A stretch of DNA of 64,000 nucleotides from Skermania sp. ID1734 (GTDB lineage Bacteria > Actinomycetota > Actinomycetes > Mycobacteriales > Mycobacteriaceae), in contig NZ_VLIY01000011.1 of assembly GCF_007489285.1 (NCBI RefSeq), positions 1 to 64,000 on the forward strand, in the 5' to 3' direction. This document shows, in pieces, positions 32,260 to 41,818 of the stretch; the stretch's first letter is position 1, and each line of letters starts with the position of its first letter. Both the position numbers and the translations under genes were made by a program. The notes under the pieces are model-generated. The model had not been told where the DNA came from and did no database searches. It was given only the letters and a program-made list of their open reading frames with translations.

Positions 32260-34113
32260 TCAGCTACTCAGTTCGTACACCGTAGTGCCACCAATCGTTT
32301 TCGCCGTGAAGTTGGCTTTCACCCACGCCGAGATCTGGCTGGCCGCGCCGTCGCCGTCACCGCGTCCACCCGGACCGCCCTGGTCCGCAATGAAGTAGCC
32401 GACCTCGTGATCGGTCACATACTGCTTGAACTGCGCCAGCGTTGGCGAATTGTCCGAACCGGTGAAGCCGCCGATCGCCATCACCGAAGCGCCGGTGCTC
32501 AATTCGAGACTCGCCGCGCCATGCGAGCCGACGGTCGCGGCGGCCCAGCGGGTGTCGGTGTTCTTGATCAGCGCCTCGACGGCAGAATTTTCCGAGCTGC
32601 CGGGCGTGCCGTGCCCGCCCGGACCGCCGCCGAATCCGCCGGTGCTCGGACCTGACGTGGGTATCGAACCGCCGTGGGCCTGCGCCGCGGTATCGATCGC
32701 ATAAGCCGCGGTGCCGCCGAGACCGAACAACAACCCGGTGATCGCCAGGATCGCGGTGAGCCGCTTGACCTCGTGGCCGCCGGCGACGAGCACCGACGCC
32801 ACGACGATAGAGCCGACCAGCAGCACCCAGCGCAGTGCCGGCAACCACTCGGGTGTGCGGTCCAGCAGGATGAAGTTCCACACCCCGGTCACCGCGAGCA
32901 TCGCGCCCAGGGCCGCCCGGACCGGCAGATAGTCGCGGCCACGCCACAACTCGACCGTCGAAATGCCAATCAATGCAGCGATTCCCGGTGCCAGCGCAAC
33001 GGTGTAGTACGGGTGCACGGTGCCGGCCATGAAGCTGAACACCAGCCCAGTCACCAGTACCCACCCGCCCCACAACACCAGGCTCGCCCGGGTCCGATCG
33101 GTCCGCGGAGTCCTGCGGGTAAACCACAGCCCCGCAACCAAACCGATGAGCGCGGCGGGCAACAACCACGAGATCTCGGTGCCCATCGACATCCCGAACA
33201 ACCGGGTGATGCCGGTGCTGCCGCCGAACGCCGTGTTGCCGCCGCCACCGCCCGGTCCCCCGTTGCCCTCGCCGCCGAGGACACGGCCCAGCCCGTTGTA
33301 GCCGAGCGCCAATTCCAGCAAACTGTTATCGGTCGAACCACCGATGTAGGGGCGAGAACCGCTCGGCCACACCGCAACCAGCGCCACGAGCCACCCGCCG
33401 GATACCACCATCACAACGGCCGCTATCGCCAGCTTGCCAAGTCGGCGCCACACGCTCACCGGCGCCGCGATCAAGAACGCGGCACCGAAGGCGGGCAAGA
33501 CCAGAAACGCCTGCATCATCTTGGTCAGGAATGCGAACCCCACCGCGGCACCGGCCAGCGCGATCCAGCGCGTACTCGCTGACTCGACCGCCCGGACCAT
33601 GCAGTACCCGCCGGTGACGAGCAGCAGCACCAGCAACGCGTCGGGGTTGTTGAAGCGAAACATCAGTGCGGCAACGGGAGTGAGCGCCAGCACGGCACCG
33701 GCCAGCAGTCCGGGTACGGGACCGCTCACCCGCCGCACCGCCGCGTACACCAGGGCCACGGACGCGACGCCCATCAACGCCTGCGGCACCAGCATCGACC
33801 ACGAGCTGAAGCCGAACAGCCGCCCGGACAACGCCATCACCCACATGGCTGCGGGCGGCTTGTCCACTGTGATCGCGTTGCCGGGATCCAGCGAACCGAA
33901 CAGCAGCGCCTTCCAGTTCTGCGTCCCGGCCTGCACGGCCGCTGCATAGAAGTCATTGGCCCATCCGGATGCGCTCAGGTTCCACACATACAACACGGCC
34001 GTAGCAAGAAGCAGCGCCGCGAATGCGGGCCGAACCCAGTGCGGTCTCTCCTCGATGGGCACGGCCTGCCGAAGGTGAGATGTTGGCCGCGTGGCCATTT
34101 CGATAGTCGTCAT
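32260..34113 (-). CDS. ArnT/PMT-like glycosyltransferase (GT39 family) membrane protein
   Basis: 617 residues with about 11-13 membrane helices. The first external loop contains WANDFYAAAVQAG and NAITVDKPP, the acidic and DKPP signatures of GT39-type lipid-phosphate-sugar transferases. A Gly-rich insert (GGEGNGGPGGGGGN) lies mid-protein. The C-terminus (from about 500) is a soluble extracytoplasmic domain with Gly/Ser-rich linker (GGSIPTSGPSTGGFGGGPGG). It probably adds a sugar from a polyprenyl phosphate to a lipid or protein outside the membrane. The ATG at 34113 is in frame. Confidence 0.88.
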   Translation of the reverse strand: MTTIEMATRPTSHLRQAVPIEERPHWVRPAFAALLLATAVLYVWNLSASGWANDFYAAAVQAGTQNWKALLFGSLDPGNAITVDKPPAAMWVMALSGRLFGFSSWSMLVPQALMGVASVALVYAAVRRVSGPVPGLLAGAVLALTPVAALMFRFNNPDALLVLLLVTGGYCMVRAVESASTRWIALAGAAVGFAFLTKMMQAFLVLPAFGAAFLIAAPVSVWRRLGKLAIAAVVMVVSGGWLVALVAVWPSGSRPYIGGSTDNSLLELALGYNGLGRVLGGEGNGGPGGGGGNTAFGGSTGITRLFGMSMGTEISWLLPAALIGLVAGLWFTRRTPRTDRTRASLVLWGGWVLVTGLVFSFMAGTVHPYYTVALAPGIAALIGISTVELWRGRDYLPVRAALGAMLAVTGVWNFILLDRTPEWLPALRWVLLVGSIVVASVLVAGGHEVKRLTAILAITGLLFGLGGTAAYAIDTAAQAHGGSIPTSGPSTGGFGGGPGGHGTPGSSENSAVEALIKNTDTRWAAATVGSHGAASLELSTGASVMAIGGFTGSDNSPTLAQFKQYVTDHEVGYFIADQGGPGGRGDGDGAASQISAWVKANFTAKTIGGTTVYELSS

Positions 34114-34169
34114 AAGGTCTATCTTCTGTGGGCGACGTGGGCGCGTCGTTGGTCGTCGCTGTGAGAAGC

Positions 34170-35651
34170 CTATGAAGCAACGGCGTGCGGAAGCCGCACG
34201 GTGAACGCGGTGCGACCCGGCGCGCTGCACACGGAAATCGAACCGCGATGCGCCTTGACCACCGCGGCCACGATTGCCAGTCCCAGGCCGGTGCTTCCAG
34301 CTCGTCGAGAGCGGGAGCTGTCACCTCGCGCAAACCGCTCGAATATCTCCGGCTGCAAGGATTCCGGGACACCTGGGCCATCGTCGGCGACGGTCAGCAC
34401 AACGCCGTCGCGCTGTTGCTCCAACGACACGGTCACCCGAGTTCCCGACGGCGTGTGAATGCGCGCATTGGCGAGGAGATTCGCCAGGACCTGATGCAGT
34501 CTGGCCGCGTCCCCGGTCACTACTACCGGATGGTCCGGCAATTCCAGATTCCAGCAATGCTGCGGTCCGGCCACGTGTGCATCGCTGACGGCGTCGGCGG
34601 CCAGCAGCGACATGTCTACAGGTTCCTGTTCTAGCGGACGACCAGAGTCCAACCGCGCCAGCAGCAAGAGGTCATCGACGAGATGCGTCATCCGACTCGC
34701 CTCGGACTCGACGCGTCCCATGGCGTGGGCCACCTCGACCGGCAGTTCGTCTCGCTTTCGTTGCGCGAGTTCGGTATAGCCGCGGATGGCGGTCAGCGGC
34801 GTACGTAACTCATGGCTCGCGTCGGCGACGAACTGACGCACGCGGGTTTCACTCGCCTGTCTGGACGACAACGCGGCGGCAATGTGTTCGAGCATTCGAT
34901 TCAGCGCCAGTCCGAGCCGCCCAACTTCGGTGCGCGGATCGGCATCCGATTCGGGTACCCGAACGGGCAGCGCCACCTCGCCGCGGTCGAGTTGCAGATC
35001 GGCGACGCGCGACGCGGTCTGCGCCACCCGATTCAGCGGAGCCAGCGCGCGCCGAATCACCCATACGCCCACCGTCGTCGCCAAGAAAAGTGCTGCCACA
35101 GTGACGAATACAAAGATGAGCAGAACGCGCATGAGGGTCGCGTCGACGTCGGACAAGCTGAGGCCGGTGATGATCACATTCCCCGCACGATCCTGCGTGG
35201 CGATGAGCCGGTAACGCCCAATTCCATTCAGGTCAAGGGTGATCGGCTCGCCATTCGCCGGCATCGCCGCCAGCTCGGACTGCGCGGTTGCGCTTATCGC
35301 CACCCGGGTTCCGGCCGTGGTGAGCATGCCGGCATCCACGACGGTCCCGCCGCTGACCACGGCACCGACCGTGCCGGCAGGCTGCCCGGGCGCATCGAGA
35401 AAGTCCGGCCCGGGACCTGGCGATCGCACGGGCTCGGTGCCACCCGGCAGCGGTGGTGGGGGCCGGCCGAACATCGACGCCGATCGGTGCCCGGCATCGA
35501 TCAACTGCTCATCGAGTTGGTGAACCAGGAACTGCTGCAAGGCAAATTCGGTCGCCGCGGCGATACCGACACACACGGCGGCGAGCAGAAGAATCTGCCC
35601 GAACAACAATCGCGCACGCAGTGACCACGTTCTCGGCGACCGGGACGCCAT
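34170..35651 (-). CDS. tcrY: Two-component sensor histidine kinase (TcrY-like)
   Basis: 493 residues: TM1 (about 10-35), an extracytoplasmic sensor (about 36-165) with a Pro-rich loop (RPPPPLPGG), TM2 (about 170-192), a HAMP linker, HisKA with the phospho-acceptor in DASHELRTPLTAIRGY, and HATPase with N-box NLLANARIHTP and GLGLAIV. It phosphorylates the regulator encoded just upstream. The stop of tcrX and the start of tcrY overlap in TGATG. The symbol is by resemblance to M. tuberculosis TcrY; the stimulus is not known. Confidence 0.85.
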   Translation of the reverse strand: MASRSPRTWSLRARLLFGQILLLAAVCVGIAAATEFALQQFLVHQLDEQLIDAGHRSASMFGRPPPPLPGGTEPVRSPGPGPDFLDAPGQPAGTVGAVVSGGTVVDAGMLTTAGTRVAISATAQSELAAMPANGEPITLDLNGIGRYRLIATQDRAGNVIITGLSLSDVDATLMRVLLIFVFVTVAALFLATTVGVWVIRRALAPLNRVAQTASRVADLQLDRGEVALPVRVPESDADPRTEVGRLGLALNRMLEHIAAALSSRQASETRVRQFVADASHELRTPLTAIRGYTELAQRKRDELPVEVAHAMGRVESEASRMTHLVDDLLLLARLDSGRPLEQEPVDMSLLAADAVSDAHVAGPQHCWNLELPDHPVVVTGDAARLHQVLANLLANARIHTPSGTRVTVSLEQQRDGVVLTVADDGPGVPESLQPEIFERFARGDSSRSRRAGSTGLGLAIVAAVVKAHRGSISVCSAPGRTAFTVRLPHAVAS

Positions 35652-36391
35652 CACGTCGCCGGCTTGAGAACGTAACCGGCGCCGCGCAACGTGTGGATCA
35701 TGGGGTCGCGGCCGTTGTCGATCTTCTTGCGCAAGTAGGAGACATACAGTTCGACGATGTTGGATCGGCCACCGAAGTCGTAGCTCCACACTCTGTCGAG
35801 GATCTGCGCCTTGCTCAGCACTCGTTTGGGATTACGCATCATGAATCGCAGCAGCTCGAACTCGGTAGAGGTCAACGAGATCGGCTCTCCGGCGCGGGAA
35901 ACTTCGTGGCTGTCCTCGTCGAGGACCAAATCGCCCACCACTATTTGTGCGCCCGATGTCTCGGTGGTCACGCCGGTGCGTCGCAGCAATGCCCGCAGTC
36001 GCAACACCACTTCCTCGATGCTGAAGGGCTTGGTCACATAGTCGTCGCCACCGGCGGTCAACCCGGCGATCCGATCCTCGACGCCGTCCTTGGCGGTCAA
36101 GAGCAGGACCGGAAGATGCGGAATCTGCTCGCGCAGCCTGCGCAGCACGTCCAGACCGCTCATGTCGGGGAGCATGACGTCCAAGACGACGACGTCCGGG
36201 CGGTGGTCGCGGGCGCTGGCCAACGCACCGGCGCCGTCGCTGGCAGTGGTGATGTCCCAGCCCTCGTAACGCAGCGCCATCGACACCAACTCCGCCAGCA
36301 CGGCCTCGTCGTCGACGACGAGCACCCGGATCGGCGCGCCGTCGGCCCGGCGCATGACGATGCGTTCCCCGGAATACTTGGAATCGGACAT
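35651..36391 (-). CDS. tcrX: Response regulator, OmpR/PhoB family (TcrX-like)
   Basis: 246 residues. Receiver domain: acidic pair DD at 27-28, phospho-acceptor D71 in VVLDVMLP, T99 and K121 (TKPF). Winged-helix DNA-binding domain: LTSTEFELLRFMMRNPKRVLSKAQILDRVW and LRGAGYVLK. It resembles TcrX, or a closely related PhoP-type regulator, of M. tuberculosis. It is divergent from an exported protein gene (36674), an obvious candidate target. The ATG at 36391 is used; 36400 is possible. Confidence 0.88.
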   Translation of the reverse strand: MSDSKYSGERIVMRRADGAPIRVLVVDDEAVLAELVSMALRYEGWDITTASDGAGALASARDHRPDVVVLDVMLPDMSGLDVLRRLREQIPHLPVLLLTAKDGVEDRIAGLTAGGDDYVTKPFSIEEVVLRLRALLRRTGVTTETSGAQIVVGDLVLDEDSHEVSRAGEPISLTSTEFELLRFMMRNPKRVLSKAQILDRVWSYDFGGRSNIVELYVSYLRKKIDNGRDPMIHTLRGAGYVLKPAT

Positions 36392-36673
36392 GGGCACCAT
36401 TATGTGGACTGGGAATGGGTCGAACCTTTGTGGTTTCTGTGTGTGCGCTGTGAGTGGGTTCGCCAGACGCGTGTCGACCTGCTCCCGCGAGCGCATCGAC
36501 TCCGGAGACCCGACGGACACACCCGATCCTGATCCTGCGCACAGCGCGCACCCATTTTGAACCAGCACGGTTGGTGGTCGAAGTCCCACGATCCCAGGAG
36601 GTGACGATGAGCGAGGATTGTCGGCTCGTCGCGCCGACCGGGTGCGGGTGTCCGCAGGAACATAGGAGCAACC
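36392..36673. promoter_or_regulatory. Shared promoter region between tcrX and the exported-protein gene
   Basis: 282 bp with no gene that I can support. It should hold both divergent promoters and any TcrX sites. It contains one oddity: AGGAGGTGACG followed by ATG at 36607, a perfect ribosome-binding site facing an out-of-frame, Arg-rich reading frame that overlaps the real gene. The real gene has its own AGGAG before ATG 36674. Confidence 0.5.
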
Positions 36674-37267
36674 ATGACGATTCACCACCCCGAGAACCAG
36701 GCATCGACCGCCGAACCGGCACCGGTGTGGGGCGCACCGCAAGCCAAACCTGCCAACGGCTGGTCGCGCCGCAAGACCGCGGCAGCGATCGGGATCGCGG
36801 CCGTCGTCGCGGCTGGGGGCGGTGCGGCCATTTACGCCGCGACCAGCAACGGTACGAACACCGCGGGACCCGCCGGCTTCGGGACGCAAGGACCCGGCGG
36901 GATGCAAGGACCCGGCAGTGCCCAAGGCCCCGGCGCAGGCACGGCACCCGGCCCAGGCGGCATGGGCGGCCCCGGCGGTGCACCGCTGCACGGCGAATTC
37001 GTCGTCTCGGACGGCAATGGCAACTACACCACCGAATTGACCCAAATCGGAACGGTCAGCGCGGTGTCCGCCACCTCGATCACCGCCAAGAGCTCCGACG
37101 GATACACCCACACCTACGTCATCGACTCGAACACGGTCATGCGCGGCGCCGGCCAGTCCGGAACCGAAACGGCCAAGGTCGGCGACACCGCGAACATCCG
37201 CGCCACCGAGTCCAACGGCACCGCTACGGCCACGATGATCTCGTCGGGAACGGAGGGCACTAGGTAG
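36674..37267 (+). CDS. Exported membrane-anchored Gly/Pro-rich protein with C-terminal beta domain
   Basis: 197 residues: a cytosolic N-terminus (1-33), one transmembrane helix (about 36-56, AAAIGIAAVVAAGGGAAIYA), a Gly/Pro/Gln linker with GPGGM-like repeats (about 63-104), and a C-terminal beta-rich domain (GTVSAVSATSITAKSSDGYTHTYVID...) resembling DUF5666 OB-like domains. It is divergent from tcrXY, so it may be their regulatory target or a sensor accessory. Function unknown. Confidence 0.8.
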   Translation: MTIHHPENQASTAEPAPVWGAPQAKPANGWSRRKTAAAIGIAAVVAAGGGAAIYAATSNGTNTAGPAGFGTQGPGGMQGPGSAQGPGAGTAPGPGGMGGPGGAPLHGEFVVSDGNGNYTTELTQIGTVSAVSATSITAKSSDGYTHTYVIDSNTVMRGAGQSGTETAKVGDTANIRATESNGTATATMISSGTEGTR

Positions 37268-37276
37268 TGTTGGCGC

Positions 37277-38071
37277 GTGCCCGAATCCCTTGAAGCCGAC
37301 CTCGAACTCGCGCTCCGGCTAGCCGACGCGGCCGACGAAATCACCGTCGACCGGTTCGGCGCGCTGGATTTGCGCGTCGACGACAAGCCGGACCTTTCGC
37401 CGGTGTCGGATGCGGATCTCGCGGTTGAACGGCGTCTGCGCGCGATGCTGGCGGAGGCGCGCCCCGATGATGCAGTTCTCGGGGAGGAATTCGGCGGCAC
37501 CGCAACCTTTTCCGGTCGGCAATGGGTGATCGATCCGATCGACGGCACGAAGAACTTTGTTCGGGGCGTGCCGGTGTGGGCGAGCCTGATCTCGTTACTC
37601 GTCGACGGTGTTCCGACGGTGGGCGTGATCAGCGCGCCGGCGCTGTCCCGGCGGTGGTGGGCAGCAGCCGGTTCCGGAGCGTGGCGGCAATTCGCGGGCA
37701 CTGCAGCACAACGGATTTCGGTGTCCGAGGTGTCCGCCCTGGAATCGGCGAGCCTCAGTTTCTCCAGCCTGTCAGGCTGGCAGGTGCTCGGCCTGCGCGA
37801 GAATTTCATAGCGCTCACCGATGAGGTCTGGCGGGTGCGCGGTTACGGTGACTTCTTCTCCTATTGCCTGCTCGCCGAAGGCACCCTCGAGATCGCCGCG
37901 GAGCCGGAAGTGTCGCTGTGGGATCTGGCGGCGCTCGATGTGCTGGTCCGCGAGGCGGGCGGCACCTTCACCAATCTCGCTGGGAAGCCCGGTCCACACG
38001 GCGGCAGCGCAGTGGCGAGCAACGGCCGCCTGCACGATGAGGTCCTGCATCGGCTGACGTTAACCAGCTAG
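37277..38071 (+). CDS. hisN: Histidinol-phosphatase, inositol-monophosphatase family
   Basis: 264 residues. It dephosphorylates L-histidinol phosphate in histidine synthesis (mycobacterial HisN type). Metal-binding motifs are [15 protein letters not shown] and the C-terminal WDLAAL, all intact. GTG start, 9 bp after the previous stop. It corresponds to M. tuberculosis Rv3137; fadE24-fadE23 follow after one convergent gene, as in that species apart from pflA. Closely related IMPases act on other sugar phosphates. Confidence 0.9.
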   Translation: MPESLEADLELALRLADAADEITVDRFGALDLRVDDKPDLSPVSDADLAVERRLRAMLAEARPDDAVLGEEFGGTATFSGRQWVIDPIDGTKNFVRGVPVWASLISLLVDGVPTVGVISAPALSRRWWAAAGSGAWRQFAGTAAQRISVSEVSALESASLSFSSLSGWQVLGLRENFIALTDEVWRVRGYGDFFSYCLLAEGTLEIAAEPEVSLWDLAALDVLVREAGGTFTNLAGKPGPHGGSAVASNGRLHDEVLHRLTLTS

Positions 38072-38905
38072 CCGCGCCTTGGCGACCCGGCGGTACCCGC
38101 CCCAGCCGACAGCACCGACCACGATCAGCGCAATACCCAACCACACCGCCACCGCATCGGTGACCAGACCGATAATGCCGACGACGAGCAAAAACGTTGG
38201 CAGCCAACCGAACAGCTCGATCACCGGCCTCGGCGGATCAGCCTGTTCGCCCGCGGCGAGAGCCGCCTTGTTCGGCGCGTAGTCGGGATACCACTCGGTG
38301 AACGACACCGCGAAAACCAACGCCCCGATTTGCAGTACCCAACCGGTCCAGAAGTTGTTCGCCGTGCCCAGAACCGCATCCCCGTAGAAGCCGACTACCG
38401 CGCAAAATGCGAACGCCAGCGCCCACGCCCCAGTGATCATGTAATTGACGCGCAAAAACAGCGGGGAATCCCAGACTTCCTGCGGCGCCTGCTCTTTGGC
38501 GTACTGCAGGGTAAACGGCACCCGAACCAGCATGGAGCCGAACGCGAAGACGGCCAGCGCGATATTGGTCAACTCCCCGGCCCATAGTTCGAGCCACCGC
38601 GTCGCGCCCGCGCTGACGACTGCACCGACGATCGCCAACCCCGCAAAGAAGACCAGGTCGAAGATTTCGAGCAGTTTGATGCTGTCGCCCTCGCGTCGGG
38701 CCAGGAGGAAGAAAGCGACGGACAACCCCAGCGCAGCCAGCACCGCCGGCTCGGATCGTCCCGGGCCGGACACCAGCGACATCACCACCCACGGGGCAAT
38801 GCCGGCCAATGGTGAATGCAGGAAGGCGCGTGCCACCGCGCTTGGTTGCAATTCCCTGATCCGATTGCGCTTCGACGCTTCCTGCTGGCCACTACTCGCT
38901 GCCAT
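38060..38905 (-). CDS. Conserved multi-pass membrane protein
   Basis: 281 residues, about seven to eight hydrophobic helices (first at about 35-48, last at about 245-265), and a basic C-terminus ([11 protein letters not shown]). [33 protein letters not shown] is a distinctive N-terminus seen in actinobacterial proteins of unknown function. It overlaps the hisN 3' end by 12 bp. The ATG at 38905 follows GGGAGG; a GTG at 38908 is equally close. No role can be assigned. Confidence 0.75.
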   Translation of the reverse strand: MAASSGQQEASKRNRIRELQPSAVARAFLHSPLAGIAPWVVMSLVSGPGRSEPAVLAALGLSVAFFLLARREGDSIKLLEIFDLVFFAGLAIVGAVVSAGATRWLELWAGELTNIALAVFAFGSMLVRVPFTLQYAKEQAPQEVWDSPLFLRVNYMITGAWALAFAFCAVVGFYGDAVLGTANNFWTGWVLQIGALVFAVSFTEWYPDYAPNKAALAAGEQADPPRPVIELFGWLPTFLLVVGIIGLVTDAVAVWLGIALIVVGAVGWGGYRRVAKARLAG

Positions 38906-38981
38906 CACGCCTCCCCTCGACTGCCAGACAGGCTAGGCGAGCCAGGTGACGACCGTCACGTCAGCCACAAGCTCGACGCCG

Positions 38982-39003
38982 TACCTTACTCTGGAGTAAG
39001 GTA
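38982..39003. promoter_or_regulatory. Near-perfect palindrome upstream of fadE24, operator-like
   Basis: Ten-base arms TACCTTACTC and GAGTAAGGTA are separated by 2 nt and end 10 bp before the fadE24 ATG. The TTACTC..GAGTAA core is of the kind bound by TetR-family regulators of fatty-acid genes. The regulator itself is not in this window. Confidence 0.65.
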
Positions 39004-39013
39004 GCTACCGACC

Positions 39014-40432
39014 ATGGACGAACGAACAGATTCGGTGATCATGAGCAAGCAAAACAACGCAACGAAGCGTAGGAAACCGCGCGAATCGGGAGTTGGCCTC
39101 AGCCATCCCAAGCGGGACTGGATGGGCGCCGCCATGCGCGTCATGACCTCGCTGGCAGGTTCCGACCTCGCCGAAAAATACAAACTCCGCGAGCCGATCA
39201 ACCGGGTCACCTATCAGGGCACCAAGACCGGCTTCCGCACGCTCGGCGCAACCACGCGGGCGTTCAACAAGGTCAGCGGCGGCAGCAAGCCCAAGCGCCT
39301 GCCCGACAACGCGGCCAAGAGCAAGGGCTACTTCGACCTGACTCCGGACGACGACCAGAAGATGATCGTCGAAACCGTCAAGGAGTTTGCCGCCGAGATC
39401 CTGCGCCCGGCAGCTCACGACGCAGACGCGGCCGCGGAGGCGCCGAAGGATCTGCTGGCTCGTGCGGCCGAACTCGGCATCACCCTCATCAACGTGCCCG
39501 AGGAACTCGAGGGCGCGGCGACCGAACGCGGCGCCGTCACCAATGCCCTCGTGGCCGAAGCGCTCGCGCACGGCGACATGGGTCTTGCGCTGCCGATCCT
39601 GGCGCCCAGCGGTGTCGCCGTAGCGCTGACCCAGTGGGGTACCGACGCCCAGCAGCAGACCTACCTGCCGGCATTCACCGGCGAAAACGTCCCCGCCGCA
39701 GCGGTTGTCGTTTCCGAGCCGCGCGCGCTGTTCAACCCGTTCGAGCTCGACACCCGCGCCGTCCGCTCGCCGAGCGGCTACAAGCTCAACGGCGTCAAGG
39801 CCATGGTGCCCGCGCCCGGCGACGCCGAACTGTTCATCGTCGCCGCCGAACTCGACGGCAAGCCGGCGTTTTTCATCGTCGAATCCGACGCCAAGGGGCT
39901 CTCGGTGGAGGCCGACCCCAGCATGGGCCTGCGCGCCGCCGGCCTGGGCCGCCTGGTCCTCGACGACGTATCGGTCACCGAGGCCGCGATTCTCGGTGAG
40001 GGTGACGCGACGCAGCGTGCGGAGGAATACGCCGACGCCGTGCGGTTGGCACGGCTGGGCTGGGCGTCGCTGGCGGTCGGGACCGGCCAAGCCGTCCTCG
40101 ACTACGTCATCCCCTACGTCAACGAGCGCGAGGCGTTCGGCGAGCCGATCAGCCACCGCCAGGCAGTGGCGTTCATGGTGGCCAACATCGCCATCGAGCT
40201 CGACGGTATGCGACTCGTGACGCTGCGCGGCGCATCGCGTGCCGAGCAGGGCCTGCCGTTCGGCCGGGAGGCGGCGCTGGCCCGCAAGCTCGCCACCGAC
40301 AAGGGCATGCAGATCGGCCTGGACGGCGTGCAGTTGCTGGGCGGCCACGGCTACACCAAGGAGCACCCGGTCGAGCGCTGGTACCGCGACCTACGAGCCA
40401 TCGGCGTCGCCGAAGGCGTCGTGCTGATCTGA
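39014..40432 (+). CDS. fadE24: Acyl-CoA dehydrogenase FadE24
   Basis: 472 residues (463 if the ATG at 39041 is used). A poorly conserved basic N-terminal extension precedes the dehydrogenase fold from about residue 115. YVIPYVNEREAFGEPISHRQAVAFMVANIA and the C-terminal QLLGGHGYTKEHPVERWYRDLRAI are the usual end signatures, with Glu/Gly-Tyr substrate-cleft residues. It oxidises acyl-CoA (FAD) in beta-oxidation; the mycobacterial pair FadE24-FadE23 probably works as a heteromer. The gene stands directly behind a palindromic operator. Confidence 0.92.
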   Translation: MDERTDSVIMSKQNNATKRRKPRESGVGLSHPKRDWMGAAMRVMTSLAGSDLAEKYKLREPINRVTYQGTKTGFRTLGATTRAFNKVSGGSKPKRLPDNAAKSKGYFDLTPDDDQKMIVETVKEFAAEILRPAAHDADAAAEAPKDLLARAAELGITLINVPEELEGAATERGAVTNALVAEALAHGDMGLALPILAPSGVAVALTQWGTDAQQQTYLPAFTGENVPAAAVVVSEPRALFNPFELDTRAVRSPSGYKLNGVKAMVPAPGDAELFIVAAELDGKPAFFIVESDAKGLSVEADPSMGLRAAGLGRLVLDDVSVTEAAILGEGDATQRAEEYADAVRLARLGWASLAVGTGQAVLDYVIPYVNEREAFGEPISHRQAVAFMVANIAIELDGMRLVTLRGASRAEQGLPFGREAALARKLATDKGMQIGLDGVQLLGGHGYTKEHPVERWYRDLRAIGVAEGVVLI

Positions 40433-40464
40433 CCACCGACGCCGAATTACGAAAGAGCGCAAAG

Positions 40465-41697
40465 ATGATCAACCTCGAACTTCCCAAGAAGCTGCAGTTC
40501 AGCGCCAATCAGGCGCACCAGGTGGCCACCGAGATCTTCCGCCCGATCTCGCGCAAGTACGACCTGGCCGAGCACGAATACCCCGTCGAGCTCGACACCA
40601 TGGCCGCCATGGTGGAGGGCCTGGCCGACTCGGGCACCCAGGACATCGGCGGTGCCGCCGGCGGGCGGTCCGAGCAGAGCGCGGAAGACAAGAAGCACGC
40701 CACCGAGTTGCTCGGCAACAGCAATGGCGGCAACATGTCCGCACTGCTCAATGCCCTCGAAACCTCCTGGGGCGACGTCGGTTTGATGCTGTCCATCCCC
40801 TACCAGGGCTTGGGCAACGCGGCCATCGCGGCGGTCGCCACCGACGAACAACTCGAGCGGTTCGGCAAGGTGTGGGCCTCGATGGCCATCACCGAGCCGA
40901 GCTTCGGCTCCGACTCTGCGGCAGTCACCACGACGGCGGTGCTCGACGGGGACGAGTGGGTGCTCAACGGCGAGAAGATTTTCGTCACCGCGGGCGAGCG
41001 CTCCACCCACATCGTGGTGTGGGCGTCCGTCGACAAGTCCAAGGGCCGCGCGGCCATCAAGTCGTTCGTGGTGCCTCGTGATGCTCCCGGCCTGAGCGTG
41101 GCCCGCCTCGAGCACAAACTCGGCATCAAGGCGTCCGACACCGCGGTACTGCTGTTGCAGGACTGCCGGATTCCCAAGGACAACATCCTCGGGAGCCCGG
41201 AAGTAAACGTGGAGAAGGGTTTTGCCGGGGTCATGCAGACCTTCGACAACACCCGTCCGATGGTCGCCGCGATGGCGGTGGGGGTGGCCCGCGCCGCTCT
41301 GGAAGAGCTGCGCAAGGTCCTCACCGATGCGGGCGTCGAGATCTCCTACGACATTCCGGCGAACAACCAGTCCGCCGCCGCGGCCGAATTCCTGCGCATG
41401 GAAGCCGATTACGAGTCGGCGTACCTGCTCGCACTGCGCGCGGCGTGGATGGCCGACAACAAGCAGCCGAACTCGCTGCAGGCGTCGATGTCCAAGGCCA
41501 AGGCTGGCCGCACCGGCACCGACGTCAGTCTGAAGGCGGTGGAACTGGCTGGGGCCGTTGGCTACTCGCAGCGCACGTTGTTGGAGAAGTGGGGCCGCGA
41601 CTCGAAGATCCTCGACATCTTCGAGGGCACCCAGCAGATTCAGCAGCTCATCGTGGCCCGGCGGGTGCTCGGTCTGACGAGTGCAGAGCTGAAATAG
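40465..41697 (+). CDS. fadE23: Acyl-CoA dehydrogenase FadE23
   Basis: 410 residues. MAITEPSFGSDSAAVTTTAVLDGDEWVLNGEKIFVTAGE is the FAD/substrate-binding motif of acyl-CoA dehydrogenases, and WGRDSKILDIFEGTQQIQQLIVAR the conserved C-terminus. It follows fadE24 by 32 bp and is likely its partner subunit, as adjacent FadE genes in mycobacteria often form alpha2beta2 enzymes. A perfect terminator hairpin follows. Confidence 0.93.
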   Translation: MINLELPKKLQFSANQAHQVATEIFRPISRKYDLAEHEYPVELDTMAAMVEGLADSGTQDIGGAAGGRSEQSAEDKKHATELLGNSNGGNMSALLNALETSWGDVGLMLSIPYQGLGNAAIAAVATDEQLERFGKVWASMAITEPSFGSDSAAVTTTAVLDGDEWVLNGEKIFVTAGERSTHIVVWASVDKSKGRAAIKSFVVPRDAPGLSVARLEHKLGIKASDTAVLLLQDCRIPKDNILGSPEVNVEKGFAGVMQTFDNTRPMVAAMAVGVARAALEELRKVLTDAGVEISYDIPANNQSAAAAEFLRMEADYESAYLLALRAAWMADNKQPNSLQASMSKAKAGRTGTDVSLKAVELAGAVGYSQRTLLEKWGRDSKILDIFEGTQQIQQLIVARRVLGLTSAELK

Positions 41698-41706
41698 TTC
41701 CATCCC

Positions 41707-41747
41707 CATTCGAGCCCCAGTCGTCGCGCACGGCTGGGGCTCGAATG
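41707..41747 (+). terminator. fadE24-fadE23 terminator
   Basis: Perfect 14-bp arms (CATTCGAGCCCCAG at 41707-41720 and its complement at 41734-41747) with a 13-nt loop, starting 10 bp after the fadE23 stop. No T-run follows, as is common in mycobacteria. Confidence 0.75.
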
Positions 41748-41818
41748 CATCTAGCCGGTCCTGTCTCGCGGGCGCTAATGTGCACCTGAGCCACCGCCGA
41801 GGAAGGGCCAACGCAACG

